NCBI GenBank assembly: GCA_035906235.1
Contig: JAMIFN010000109.1
Coordinates: forward strand, 1 to 25,546
DNA from: JAMIFN01 sp035906235
Lineage (GTDB): Bacteria > Pseudomonadota > Gammaproteobacteria > Burkholderiales > Burkholderiaceae_C
Direction of reading: 5' to 3'
DNA length: 25,546 nucleotides
Part shown: piece by piece, positions 15,769-23,756 of the stretch
How positions within the stretch are numbered: position 1 is the first letter of the stretch
Layout: every line of letters starts with the position of its first letter
Translations under genes and position numbers: made by a program
The notes under the pieces: model-generated
Database searches by the model: none
What the model saw: only the letters and a program-made list of their open reading frames with translations
What the model was told of the DNA's origin: nothing

Positions 15769-17103
15769 ATGGGGCAGGGCAGGGCGGGGCAGATTGGCAT
15801 CATCGGTGGCGGTTGGGCAGCTTGCGCGGCTGCTGCGGCGCTGGCTTGGCGCGGCCATGCCGTCACCCTGCTAGAAGCCGCGCCCATGTTGGGTGGGCGC
15901 GCGCGCAAGCTGGAAACTTTGGTTAGCCCCGAGCCACTAGACAACGGCCAGCACATAGCCATAGGCGCTTATGCCTATACCTTAGATTTATTGCAAGAAC
16001 TGGGTGTGGCCGAAAGCGCCGCCTTTTTGCGTATGCCCTTTAATCTGTGCCGCGCTGATGGCAGCGGCCTGCGTTTTCCTGATCTGCCCGCGCCGTGGAA
16101 CGCACTGCTGGGCATTTTGGGTGCTCGCGGCTGGAGCTGGGGCGATAAATTCGCGCTGCTGCGCTGGGCTGCGGCTTGGCAGATCAAGGGTTTTCGTTGC
16201 CGTGCAGATTTAACGCTGGCGCAGATTACGCAAACCTTGCCGCCCGTGGTGCAGCAGCAATTCATCACGCCACTATGTCTGTCGGCTTTGAATACAGCCG
16301 TGCATGAAGCCAGCGCCCAGGTGTTTTTGCGCGTGCTGCGCGACGCCATGTTCTTATTCCCCAAAGGGGCAGACTTTTTGCTGCCCAAGCAAGATTTAGG
16401 CGCACTGCTGCCGCAAGCTGCGCAGCGCTATGTGGTGGCACGCGGCGGGCAAATGCTGTGCGGACAGCGCGTGCAAAGGCTGCAAAAAACGGCGGCTGGC
16501 TGGCAGGTGGCCACAGCAGATAAAACCTATGTGTTTTCGCAAATTTTCCTTGCTACGCCTGCCTGGGCAGCTCTTGATTTGATAGAAGGCTGCGGTCTGC
16601 AAAATCGGCAAATATCCAACTGGTTGACTGCCGTGCGTCAGCTGCAGCACCGCCCCATAGCCACGGTCTATGCGTTCAGCCCGCAGCCTTTGCCCGCTCC
16701 CATGCTGGCGCTGGCTGATAGCGCCGAGTCTCCTGCACAATTTGTGTTTGACCGCAGCCAGTTGCTGGGCACGGCGGCGCAGCAAGATGGGCAGCAAAGC
16801 GGGCAATATTTGCTGGCCTTCGTCATCAGCCTGTGTCAGTTGCCCGCGCGCGAGTTAGAAGCTGCCGTATTGCAGCAAGCCAAGGCGCAATTGGGGCTGG
16901 ATCTGCAAGCGGTGCAAACCGTGGTGGAAAAACGCGCCACCATAGCCGCTACGCCCGCCGCCTTTGCCGCCAAGGCCGATTTGCCCAGCCATTTAGGCGA
17001 GGGCCTCTATGCCAGAGGCGACTATCTGCACCCTGTTTACCCATCTACTTTGGAAGGCGCGGTACAAACCGCGCTGTCTGCAATTGCTCATGGCCAGTTC
17101 TAA
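15769..17103 (+). CDS. hpnE: HpnE-like FAD-dependent desaturase/oxidoreductase
   Basis: FAD-binding amine-oxidase/phytoene-desaturase family protein, closest by pattern to HpnE, which reduces hydroxysqualene to squalene in hopanoid synthesis. The N-terminal dinucleotide fold is IGIIGGGWAACAAAAALA followed by GHAVTLLEA and LGGRAR; the last Gly of GxGxxG is Ala here. Other matches are DNGQHIAIGAY near residue 75 and ALNTAVHEASAQVFLRVLRD near the middle. The ATG at 15769 gives 444 residues; a GTG at 15718 in the same frame is possible but adds unsupported sequence. hpnC and hpnD are not in the window. It overlaps rsmD by 14 bp, implying coupled translation. A general FAD oxidoreductase is the alternative. 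Confidence 0.8.
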   Translation: MGQGRAGQIGIIGGGWAACAAAAALAWRGHAVTLLEAAPMLGGRARKLETLVSPEPLDNGQHIAIGAYAYTLDLLQELGVAESAAFLRMPFNLCRADGSGLRFPDLPAPWNALLGILGARGWSWGDKFALLRWAAAWQIKGFRCRADLTLAQITQTLPPVVQQQFITPLCLSALNTAVHEASAQVFLRVLRDAMFLFPKGADFLLPKQDLGALLPQAAQRYVVARGGQMLCGQRVQRLQKTAAGWQVATADKTYVFSQIFLATPAWAALDLIEGCGLQNRQISNWLTAVRQLQHRPIATVYAFSPQPLPAPMLALADSAESPAQFVFDRSQLLGTAAQQDGQQSGQYLLAFVISLCQLPARELEAAVLQQAKAQLGLDLQAVQTVVEKRATIAATPAAFAAKADLPSHLGEGLYARGDYLHPVYPSTLEGAVQTALSAIAHGQF

Positions 17104-17740
17104 ACCCCGTAAAGCCCCAAGTCCAGCTCAGGCTAAAACGCACAGCGCAGCGCCGGGCAAACTGCGCATCGTCGGCGGCGTATTCAAACGCACGCCCCTG
17201 CCCGTTGCCCAAGTCGAAGGCCTGCGCCCCACGCCCGAGCGCCTGCGCGAAACCCTGTTCAACTGGCTGGGTGGCGATTTAACAGGCTGGCGCTGCCTCG
17301 ACCTGTTTGCCGGCACGGGGGTGCTGGGCTTTGAAGCCGCCTCGCGCGGCGCTAGCCTGGTGCTGCTCAACGACTCCCATAAAACCGCCCACGCCCAGCT
17401 GCAAAAAAACGCGGAGCTGATCAAAACGCGGCAAGGCGCGGACGGGCTAGAGCTGCAAGTGCGCTGCCAAGACGGTATCAGCCTGCTGCAAAGCGGTGTG
17501 GGCGCGCCTTTCGATGTGATTTTTCTCGACCCGCCCTTTGCACAAGAAAAACTCTATTTACAAGCCATTTCAGCCATTAAGCCCGTAAACGCTGCCTGGC
17601 CAGCTATTTATTTAGAAGCCAATCAAGCCTGGAATGGTGCCGACCTAGGCGCGCAACTGGCTGATTTAGGCTGGCGCGTGGCCAAGCACAGCAAGGTAGG
17701 CGCAGTGCATGGGCATTTGCTGGAATCCGTGCAAAGCTGA
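17090..17740 (+). CDS. rsmD: 16S rRNA (guanine966-N2)-methyltransferase RsmD
   Basis: Methylates G966 of 16S rRNA during 30S maturation. The SAM-binding motif is DLFAGTGVLGFEAASRGA (from residue 71) and the catalytic motif IV is DVIFLDPPF (DPPF at 147-150). The N-terminal RIVGGVFKRTPLPV and LRPTPERLRETLFNWL are family hallmarks. The ATG at 17090 lies inside the end of the HpnE-like gene, a 14-bp overlap. The 216-residue length is normal. In the C-terminal third (17575-17615), the DNA closely resembles the dispersed repeat seen elsewhere, yet the frame stays open and the product looks plausible. coaD, a common neighbour, is absent. Confidence 0.93.
   Translation: MASSKPRKAPSPAQAKTHSAAPGKLRIVGGVFKRTPLPVAQVEGLRPTPERLRETLFNWLGGDLTGWRCLDLFAGTGVLGFEAASRGASLVLLNDSHKTAHAQLQKNAELIKTRQGADGLELQVRCQDGISLLQSGVGAPFDVIFLDPPFAQEKLYLQAISAIKPVNAAWPAIYLEANQAWNGADLGAQLADLGWRVAKHSKVGAVHGHLLESVQS
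17567..17618 (+). repeat. Repeat look-alike inside rsmD (copy G)
   Basis: TTCAGCCATTAAGCCCGTAA then ACGCTGCCTGGCCAGCTATT and TATTTAGA follows the same order as the dispersed repeat (AGGCCGTAAAACCTGCCTGAGCAGCTATT) with several mismatches. It codes about SAIKPVNAAWPAIYLE. It could be a captured copy or chance. Confidence 0.4.
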
Positions 17741-17746
17741 AATTCT

Positions 17747-17772
17747 GTAGCTTGGGCTTTAGCCCGACCTAC
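17747..17772. repeat. Palindromic unit GTAG...GGGC-TTTA-GCCC...CTAC
   Basis: An imperfect inverted repeat of 11-bp arms with a TTTA loop, directly after rsmD. Its right arm (reverse complement GTAGGTCGGGC) recurs at 24221-24231, so it is a dispersed element. It may also slow or stop transcription of rsmD, although no T-run follows at once. Confidence 0.6.
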
Positions 17773-17808
17773 TGGGCACGGTGGCTTTTTCGCCAGACTC
17801 GCTGCCAT

Positions 17809-17964
17809 TAACCCTCACCCCCACCCTCTCCCACGGGGAGAGGGGGCAAATCCATAGCCAGCAACGATAGCCAGAAACGACCGCCAGCCACCCCCATCAG
17901 CCACGCGCACGCGGAAAACTGAGCTATTCCCCTCTCCCCGAGGGAGAGGGCAGGGTGAGGGTTA
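17809..17964. repeat. Inverted pair of REP-like hairpin elements
   Basis: The left end AACCCTCACCCCCACCCTCT (to 17831) and the right end GGGAGAGGGCAGGGTGAGGG (17942-17963) are near-perfect inverted repeats about 110 bp apart. Each also forms its own hairpin (CCCTCTCCC/GGGGAGAGGG type). The layout resembles a REP doublet or small non-autonomous element. Confidence 0.75.
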
Positions 17965-18097
17965 GAGCTGCCCACCCGCAGAAAATTTGCCAAATTTGGA
18001 ACAATCAAGCCGATTTGGACGAAAAACAAATCTATTGCCCCAATAATGGAACAATGGCAAGCCTGAACACCTATTGCGGCTACAAAAGCGGGTTTTT

Positions 18098-18157
18098 CAG
18101 GGTGTTTTATGGCTTTTAGGCCGTAAAACCTGCCTGAGCAGCTATTATTTTTATATC
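18098..18157 (+). repeat. Dispersed 3'-end repeat, copy F (long form)
   Basis: GGTGTTTTATGGCTTTTAGG then CCGTAAAACCTGCCTGAGCA and GCTATTATTTTTATATC. It is the best match to the reverse complement of copy D. It lies 37 bp beyond the stop of the HARE/GIY-YIG gene. Confidence 0.85.
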
Positions 18158-18193
18158 AAAAATACCCCGATAAAGTGGGCATTTAGGGCAGAT

Positions 18194-18994
18194 TTAGCCA
18201 GCTCCGCGCAATTTTCCTTCGATAGAGCGCAGTGTGGCTTGCAGTTGCCGCTCTTGCAGTTCGGGATCGACGGCCTGGATGTATTCGATGCCTGAAAAAT
18301 CGTCGCCGCGTTTGCGGTTTTGTGGTGGCTCTAGGGCTTCAATCAGCAGGGCTTCAAATGCGGCAATGATGCCGCTCAAGCTGGTGTTGAGTGCAGGCTC
18401 TTGCAGGCGACCGTCATCCGTGGCATCGAGTAGGCCAAACCATGAAAAGCGGTTCCAACGGCTGGCAAGGCGGTCGGTGGTGTGTTCGAACAGGCGCGTA
18501 GCCAAGGGCCGATCAATAGAGCGCCCGACATAGACGACGGTGTGGTGGTCATAGAGGATGTAAATCCCTTTCTGCTTGCCAAAGTCTATGGGCATGGTGT
18601 CGGCTTGTTGCTTGCCAAATAGCTTGGCGTCGCGGCGCCAAACAATCAATTCGCGCTGCCAGTACATGCCAAAAGATCGCATGATGGCTTCGTCGCTGGC
18701 TTTGTCGTCCTGCTTGCTAGGAGCTGTTGCGGGCAAGGGCTGGGCTGATTTTCTGCCTATGCTTGCGTTGTCTTTTAAGGCGAATATCCCTTTTCCCACC
18801 CGCAAAAATGGCGATCGTTCGCCATCGTGTTTGATCGATGACGCGATTTGGGCATTGACGGTCGCGGCGGGGGTGGCACCTTCGGTGGCGTAATAGCCTT
18901 CGCTCAAAATTTTCTCCGAAATTTCGGCGTAGTGCAGGGGGGCTTGTGTTTCGCGCAGCACCCTGATGATGGCGGCTTTCCAAGATTGTTCCAT
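18194..18994 (-). CDS. HARE-HTH plus GIY-YIG nuclease-domain protein
   Basis: A 266-residue protein with two domains. Residues 1-75 form a HARE-HTH domain (SWKAAIIRVLRETQAPLHYA, GATPAATVN, SPFLRVGKGIFAL), a DNA-binding winged helix shared by restriction enzymes and eukaryotic ASXL proteins. After a linker rich in Ser, Ala and Lys comes a GIY-YIG nuclease domain: GIY at 143-145, YVG at 155-157, R167, H171, a Glu in AAFEALLIEAL (214 or 219) and N226 in PPQNRKRG. All expected catalytic residues seem present. The ATG at 18994 is preferred over the longer frame to 19081, which overlaps the upstream gene. It starts 17 bp after the metallopeptidase stop, so it is probably co-transcribed with it. A role in DNA modification sensing, defence or repair is inference. 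Confidence 0.83.
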   Translation of the reverse strand: MEQSWKAAIIRVLRETQAPLHYAEISEKILSEGYYATEGATPAATVNAQIASSIKHDGERSPFLRVGKGIFALKDNASIGRKSAQPLPATAPSKQDDKASDEAIMRSFGMYWQRELIVWRRDAKLFGKQQADTMPIDFGKQKGIYILYDHHTVVYVGRSIDRPLATRLFEHTTDRLASRWNRFSWFGLLDATDDGRLQEPALNTSLSGIIAAFEALLIEALEPPQNRKRGDDFSGIEYIQAVDPELQERQLQATLRSIEGKLRGAG

Positions 18995-19011
18995 GCTTGT
19001 TTTAGTCCTTA

Positions 19012-19881
19012 TTACAGGCTTTGCGCCGCAAAGGTGTTGCAGCTGCCCATATCGCCGCTGGCAAAGCCGGCTTTGAACCACTGCACGCGCTGGGCGCTGC
19101 TGCCGTGGGTAAAGCTGTCGGGCACGGCGTAGCCTTGGGCTTTTTTCTGCAGGGCATCGTCGCCAATTTGTGCGGCGGCGTTCAGGGCGCTTTCAATATC
19201 GCCCGATTCCAAAATCTGCCTATCGACATTGGCGTGGTGCGCCCATACGCCGGCATAGCAGTCGGCTTGCAGCTCTAGGCGTACCGAGAGTTTGTTGTAT
19301 TCAGTTTCGCTGACTTTGCCGCGCATGGCGTCCATTTTGTCGCTGCTGCCTTCTAGCTTTTGGATATGGTGGCCTACTTCGTGCGCAATGACATAGGCTT
19401 TGGCAAATTCGCCGGGCGATTGCAGTTGCTGCTCTAGGGTGCGAAAGAATTCAAAGTCCAAATACATTTTGTGGTCGCCCGGGCAGTAAAACGGCCCCAT
19501 GGCGGCCTGGCCCTGGCCACAGGCGGTGGGGGTGGCGCCGCTGTAGAGCACCAAGGTGGGCGGCTGATAGCGTGCGCTTTGGGCGGCAAACAGTTTGCCC
19601 CACACATCTTCGGTATCGGCGACGACGGTGCGCACAAAGGCGGTTTGCGCATCTTGCGTGTTGCTGTCTGGCACTTGGCCTTGCGCTTGCGTGGCGGGGC
19701 TGATCTTGTTTTGCACGCCGCCCACCAGTTGGATGGCCTGCATGGGGTTGATGCCCAAAAAGTAAGAGGCCACTAGCCCCAGCACGATGGTGCCTATGCC
19801 TAGCTTGCCTGCAGCGCGGCCTGCGCCACCGCTGCGGCGGTCTTCAATATTGTCGGATTGGCGTTGGCCTTCCCATTTCAT
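19012..19881 (-). CDS. ypfJ: YpfJ-type neutral zinc metallopeptidase
   Basis: Membrane-anchored putative zinc peptidase of the YpfJ family. The 289 residues begin with the family start MKWEGQRQSDNIEDRR, then a Gly/Ala linker, one membrane helix (about 25-44), and a catalytic domain facing the periplasm. The zinc-binding motif is H167-E168-VG-H171, and a further ligand is likely in LELQADCYAGVWAHH. Other matches are FYCPGDHKMYLDFEFF and GDDALQKKAQGY. The ATG at 19881 has AAAGGA upstream. Its substrate is not known. The next gene on the same strand, the HARE/GIY-YIG protein, follows after 17 bp, a pairing worth noting. Confidence 0.93.
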   Translation of the reverse strand: MKWEGQRQSDNIEDRRSGGAGRAAGKLGIGTIVLGLVASYFLGINPMQAIQLVGGVQNKISPATQAQGQVPDSNTQDAQTAFVRTVVADTEDVWGKLFAAQSARYQPPTLVLYSGATPTACGQGQAAMGPFYCPGDHKMYLDFEFFRTLEQQLQSPGEFAKAYVIAHEVGHHIQKLEGSSDKMDAMRGKVSETEYNKLSVRLELQADCYAGVWAHHANVDRQILESGDIESALNAAAQIGDDALQKKAQGYAVPDSFTHGSSAQRVQWFKAGFASGDMGSCNTFAAQSL

Positions 19882-20061
19882 GCTGGCGTCCTTTGCTCTG
19901 GGCTGATTGCCCCGCATTATGCGGTCAGCACTATGGCATGTCGGCAAGTCGCAACGCTGCGCCTTCTGCTGGGCTGCTTGTTTGTGGCATTTTGCACAGC
20001 AGGCTGAACTGCGCTCATTACAATTAGCGTTTTATGGTCTGCTTAGGATGGCTCAAGCCTT

Positions 20062-20337
20062 ATGGCTGCTCGTTTTACTACTGTTGTCTTGCTGCTTTTG
20101 CTCGGCGTTTTCCAATACCAGATTTGGCTCGGGCCGCGCAACCGTGCCGATGTAGCGCAACTGCAAGAGCGCCTAAAAATCGCGGATAAAGAAAACATCG
20201 ACAAACTACAAATCAACGCCCAGCTGCAAGCTGAAGTCGATGATTTGCAAAACGGCCTAGAAACCGTGGAAGAAAAGGCTAGGTCGGAATTGCACATGGT
20301 CAAAGACGGCGAAATACTGGTGCAATACCTCGATTAA
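20062..20337 (+). CDS. ftsB: Cell division protein FtsB
   Basis: Small bitopic membrane protein of the FtsQ-FtsB-FtsL divisome complex. The 91 residues comprise one N-terminal membrane helix (TTVVLLLLLGVFQYQIWLG), then a coiled coil with many Gln, Asn and Leu (about 32-70), then the conserved end ETVEEKARSELHMVKDGEIL. In relatives ftsB usually follows eno, which is absent here; the gene is divergent from ypfJ and 23 bp upstream of the YiiX-like gene. The ATG at 20062 has AGGA about 12 bp upstream, a rather long spacing. Confidence 0.92.
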   Translation: MAARFTTVVLLLLLGVFQYQIWLGPRNRADVAQLQERLKIADKENIDKLQINAQLQAEVDDLQNGLETVEEKARSELHMVKDGEILVQYLD

Positions 20338-20360
20338 ATCGGCTAAAAAAGGGAATTGGC

Positions 20361-21122
20361 ATGGGTTTACGGGCATGGGCGGGCGCTAGGCTGGCCAAGT
20401 ATTTAACGCAGCCCATACACCGCGCGGGATTTGGCATTTCCACCAATGCCGACTATTTAGCGGCCATTTTGCAACCTGGTGATGTGCTATTGGTCGAAGG
20501 CATTACCCGTGTATCTGGCGCCATCAAATACCTCACGCAATCGACTTGGTCACACGCCGCGCTGTATGTTGGACACCATTTGCACACCCAGCTCAAAGGC
20601 GCTGCACCGCCAGGGCATTGCTTTATCGAAGCCGATATCAAAGACGGTGTGCGCAGCGTGGGCTTAGACAATTTTTCTGGTTTGCATACGCGTATTTGCC
20701 GCCCTGTTGGTTTAACGCAGGAGGAGGTGCAACGGGTGACCGCTTATGCGATTGAGCGCCTAGGGGATCACTACGATTTGCGCAATTTACTGGATCTGGC
20801 GCGCTACCTGTTTCCAACGCCGCCCGTCCCTAGGCGTTTTCGGCGGCAGATGCTTAGCCTGGGCAGCGGCGACCCGACGCGGGCCATTTGTTCCACCCTG
20901 ATTACGCAGGCGTTTTACGAAATCAGCTACCCGATTTTGCCCAACCCCAATCCGCATTGCGATCCCTGCCAAAGCACGCACGAGGCCATGCGCGATTACC
21001 GCTTATTTGTGCCGCGTGATTTTGATGTGTCGCCGTATTTCAATATCGTCAAACCCACCATCGAAATGGGTTTTGACTTTCACGAAGATACGGGGATGAC
21101 CACCTTCGACCAAAGTTTTTAG
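20361..21122 (+). CDS. YiiX-like permuted NlpC/P60 cysteine hydrolase
   Basis: A 253-residue protein of the circularly permuted papain-like (YiiX/YebB) group within the NlpC/P60 superfamily. In such enzymes the His comes before the Cys: here H65 in STWSHAALYVG and C177 in AICSTLITQAFYEI, with E90 in HCFIEADIKDGV as a likely third residue. No signal peptide or lipobox is obvious, although Ile/Leu-rich segments occur. The substrate may be a lipid-linked or peptidoglycan-related amide, but this is unproven. It starts 23 bp after ftsB, suggesting co-transcription, and ends convergent to ung with a weak terminator. Confidence 0.83.
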   Translation: MGLRAWAGARLAKYLTQPIHRAGFGISTNADYLAAILQPGDVLLVEGITRVSGAIKYLTQSTWSHAALYVGHHLHTQLKGAAPPGHCFIEADIKDGVRSVGLDNFSGLHTRICRPVGLTQEEVQRVTAYAIERLGDHYDLRNLLDLARYLFPTPPVPRRFRRQMLSLGSGDPTRAICSTLITQAFYEISYPILPNPNPHCDPCQSTHEAMRDYRLFVPRDFDVSPYFNIVKPTIEMGFDFHEDTGMTTFDQSF

Positions 21123-21145
21123 GGTGTCGGTGGCAAACCCTTTTT
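21121..21145 (+). terminator. Possible intrinsic terminator of the YiiX-like gene
   Basis: AGGGT, an 11-nt loop, ACCCT and then TTTT, starting within the stop codon. The stem is short, so this is tentative. Confidence 0.4.
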
Positions 21146-21180
21146 CAGCAGTCTTCGCCGCCCCTCCCCCTCGCTGCCCT

Positions 21181-21852
21181 TTAGTCGGCAAGCTGCCAAT
21201 CTATAGGCGCACTGCCCTGCTGCTGCAAATAGGCATTAGCCGCAGCAAAATGCCCGCCAGTCAAAAAACCCCTGTGCGCCGACAGCGGCGAGGGGTGAGC
21301 TGACTCCAACACCAAATGCCTGTCACGGTTGATCAGCACGCCTTTTTTCTGCGCATGCGCGCCCCACAGCATAAACACCAGGCCGCTGCGCTGCGTGGCT
21401 AGGGCGGCAATGGCGGCATCGGTCAGCGCCTCCCAGCCCCAGGCGGCATGGCTATGCGCCTGCCCTGCCTGCACCGTCAGCACCGTGTTGAGCAGTAGCA
21501 CACCCTGCTGCGCCCAGCTTTGCAGACAGCCATGTTGCGGCGGCGAAAAATCGGCAAAATCGTGCTGCAAGGCTTTATAGATATTGCGCAAAGACGGCGG
21601 CGTGGCCTGGCCATGCGGCACAGAAAACGCCAGCCCATGCGCCTGCCCGGCGCCGTGGTAGGGGTCTTGCCCCAAAATCACCACGCGCACGGCCGCAAAA
21701 GGCGTGAGATCAAAAGCGCGATACACCTGATCGGCAGGCGGATAGATGGCTAAACCCGCATCACGCGCAGCCTGCACGCGCTGCTGCAGGGCTGGGTAAT
21801 AAGGCAGCTGCGCCTGCTGCGCCAAAAAATCTTGCCACGATGCCAGTGCCAT
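21181..21852 (-). CDS. ung: Uracil-DNA glycosylase (family 1)
   Basis: Removes uracil from DNA to start base-excision repair. Water-activating motif GQDPYHGAGQAHGLAFSV (D63) and the DNA-intercalating loop HPSPLSAHRGF (H186) are intact, as is LLLNTVLTV. The 223-residue length fits. Last gene of the minus-strand cluster: it starts 6 bp after the stop of the membrane-protein gene and lacks a clear ribosome site of its own, so translation may depend on coupling. Together with dcd in the same window it concerns uracil in DNA, but the two are far apart and not co-transcribed. Confidence 0.97.
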   Translation of the reverse strand: MALASWQDFLAQQAQLPYYPALQQRVQAARDAGLAIYPPADQVYRAFDLTPFAAVRVVILGQDPYHGAGQAHGLAFSVPHGQATPPSLRNIYKALQHDFADFSPPQHGCLQSWAQQGVLLLNTVLTVQAGQAHSHAAWGWEALTDAAIAALATQRSGLVFMLWGAHAQKKGVLINRDRHLVLESAHPSPLSAHRGFLTGGHFAAANAYLQQQGSAPIDWQLAD

Positions 21853-21858
21853 GCTTTT

Positions 21859-22767
21859 TTATGCCGCTGGTGGTGGTGGCGGCTCGTCTTGGGGCGGCTC
21901 TTTAGGCGCAGTGTTATTGCGTTCACGCCCCATGGCGCGGATGCGCGGCGGCGGAAAACTGCTGCCAAAACCCACCCACAGGCTGCACAGCAACACGCCC
22001 GTAAACACGATTAAGCCTATGGCGTAAAGAAAAGGGTGCACCAGCATCAGCTGCGCCGCCACCATGCTGGCAAAGCCCAGCCCCAGGCCATAAACCAGCA
22101 GCGCGGGGATGCTGCGCAAGATGGAATAGGCCGAGAAAAACAGCGCCTTGCCCGGGTTCAGGCTAAAGCAAAAACTCAGCATCGTGGCGCGGCTAAACAG
22201 CAAAAACAAGCCGCCGACAACAGGCATCAGCGCCAGCAACAAGAGCGGGATATGCGGCGCAGTTTGCAGCAGCGCCTCTAAAGCCTGCACATCCACGCCC
22301 TGGCCGCTTTCGCTTTGCGCCAGCACCAGCTTTTCTAGCTGCCCCCAGGCATCGCCCGCCAAAGCGAGAAAAGCCATCAAACTCAGCCAAACCAACACCG
22401 CATAGGCCGCGCCCAGCACCAAAGTGGCGCGCAAACGCGGCAGATTTTGCTGCCCCGGCCCCCAGAAAAAAGGCGCAAAAATTGTGTGCGGCAAGGGGTG
22501 CAATTGCTGGCTGACGCTAAAGGCCGCGTACATCGCCCCAGCAGCCAAACCAGGCGCAGCCACCATCGCCAAGCCCGTGCCGATAGCCGGAATCAAGGCC
22601 AGCGCCATAGGCAGCATCATGAATAAGAGCGCCACACTGGTTAGCGCCCAAGGGTTGCGCCAAAACAGCACAAAACCCGTTTGCAGCCAGCGCCAGCCGT
22701 CTAAGGCTTTGGGGGCGTAAAACACGGGTGTGGGCGGAATATTCGGCGTTTGTTTGCTCTCATCCAC
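21859..22767 (-). CDS. BPSS1780-type multi-pass membrane protein
   Basis: A 302-residue hydrophobic inner-membrane protein with roughly five or six membrane segments, for example ALTSVALLFMMLPMALALI, LPRLRATLVLGAAYAVLVWL, IPLLLLALMPVVGGLFLLF and FLYAIGLIVFTGVLLCSLW. The start MDESKQTPNI and the KALDGWRWLQTGFVLFWRNP region resemble the BPSS1780 family of Burkholderiales, which has no known function. The C-terminus is Pro-rich (EPPPPPAA) and likely cytoplasmic. It begins 3 bp after the thrB stop and ends 6 bp before ung, so all are probably one transcript. Confidence 0.83.
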   Translation of the reverse strand: MDESKQTPNIPPTPVFYAPKALDGWRWLQTGFVLFWRNPWALTSVALLFMMLPMALALIPAIGTGLAMVAAPGLAAGAMYAAFSVSQQLHPLPHTIFAPFFWGPGQQNLPRLRATLVLGAAYAVLVWLSLMAFLALAGDAWGQLEKLVLAQSESGQGVDVQALEALLQTAPHIPLLLLALMPVVGGLFLLFSRATMLSFCFSLNPGKALFFSAYSILRSIPALLVYGLGLGFASMVAAQLMLVHPFLYAIGLIVFTGVLLCSLWVGFGSSFPPPRIRAMGRERNNTAPKEPPQDEPPPPPAA

Positions 22768-22770
22768 GGC

Positions 22771-23724
22771 TTACACCTCCAACGCCTGCGCCGCGCGCAG
22801 CGCCAACAGCACGCGCTCAAAATGCTTGGGGTCATGCGCTTGCAAGGCGCTGGCCTCGCGTGGCAGGTAAAAATCCCACAGGCGCGAAGTCCAAAAGCGC
22901 AGCGCCCCTAGGCGGCGCATGGCGAGCAGCAGATCCAGCTCTGCCGCCGTCAGCGGGCGCACCGTTTCATAGGCCTGCACAAAAGCCTGCACACGCGCCG
23001 CATCGTCTTGGCCGCTGGGCAAATCAATGCACCAGTCATTCAGGCACACCGCCAAATCAAAAACAAAAGTATCGGTGCCCGCAAAGTAAAAATCAAAAAT
23101 GCCCGACAGCTGCTCGCCCACAAACATGGCGTTGTCGCGGAACAAATCGGCATGAACCGCGCCCCGGGGCAGGCTGGCGTAGGCGCTGCCCGCAGCCAGC
23201 GCCTGCTGCGCCGCCAATTCTTCTTGCAAAAGCTGCGCCTGCGCGGGCGCCATGTGGGGCAGCACCACGGGCACAGTCTGGGCTATCCAGTCCAAACCAC
23301 GCAAATTGGGCTGCTGCAGGGCAAAATCCGCCCCCGCCAGATGCAGCTGCGCCAGCGCCTGCCCCATGGCGGCGCAATGCACGGCCTGCGGCGCCAGCTG
23401 GCTGCTGCCCTGCAATTTATCCACCAGCGCAGCGGGCTTGCCCGCCACCGTGTGCAAAATTTGCCCCGCTGCATTGGCGTGCGGCGCAGGCACGGCTATG
23501 CCTTTTTGCGCCAAATGGCGCATCAATTCCAAATAAAAAGGCAGTTGCGCATGGCTCAGGCGTTCAAACAGGGTCAGCACAAAGCTGCCGCGATCGCTAT
23601 CGACAAAGTAATTGGTGTTCTCGATGCCGCCTTGGATGCCTTGCAAGCGGCTCAAAGTGCCCAGCGCCAAATCGTCTAAGAGGGATTGCGCCGCTGACGG
23701 CGATACGGTGGTGTAAACAGCCAT
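22771..23724 (-). CDS. thrB: Homoserine kinase (type II, choline/aminoglycoside kinase fold)
   Basis: Phosphorylates L-homoserine with ATP, the step before threonine synthase. This 317-residue form belongs to the phosphotransferase fold, not to the GHMP kinases of E. coli. The catalytic loop is GAVHADLFRDNAMF (H191, D193, N198) and the metal-binding Asp follows in GIFDFYFAGTDTF (D211). The N-terminal MAVYTTVSP and GGIENTNYFV are typical. A good match is also seen in AVCLNDWCID. It lies 32 bp after the DUF2782 gene and 3 bp before the membrane-protein gene. With metZ in this window, it uses the shared homoserine branch. Confidence 0.95.
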   Translation of the reverse strand: MAVYTTVSPSAAQSLLDDLALGTLSRLQGIQGGIENTNYFVDSDRGSFVLTLFERLSHAQLPFYLELMRHLAQKGIAVPAPHANAAGQILHTVAGKPAALVDKLQGSSQLAPQAVHCAAMGQALAQLHLAGADFALQQPNLRGLDWIAQTVPVVLPHMAPAQAQLLQEELAAQQALAAGSAYASLPRGAVHADLFRDNAMFVGEQLSGIFDFYFAGTDTFVFDLAVCLNDWCIDLPSGQDDAARVQAFVQAYETVRPLTAAELDLLLAMRRLGALRFWTSRLWDFYLPREASALQAHDPKHFERVLLALRAAQALEV

Positions 23725-23756
23725 GAAAAATGGGGCAGATTTAAAAATCTACAGGT

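Larger units (their letters stand above)
17741..18193. other. 453-bp gene-free, repeat-rich gap
   Basis: Region between the convergent rsmD and HARE/GIY-YIG genes. It holds a palindromic REP-like unit (17747-17772), an inverted pair of GC-rich hairpin elements (17809-17964) and a long copy of the dispersed repeat (18098-18157). Between 17965 and 18097 nothing recognisable was seen. Short open frames here have no coding character. Confidence 0.8.

Noticed and set aside
16558..16586. Possible further repeat copy in hpnE (TGCCTGGGCAGCT...)
   Set aside because: The coded residues ATPAWAAL fit the expected HpnE family motif, so the likeness is probably coincidence.
17809..18029. Minus-strand open frame in the repeat-rich gap
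   Set aside because: It runs through the inverted REP-like pair, and its translated NPHPALSLGERG type sequence is a well-known artefact of such repeats.
22728..23726. Plus-strand 332-residue frame opposite thrB
   Set aside because: Antisense shadow, extremely rich in Pro, Ala and Arg, with no domain; thrB is clear on the other strand.
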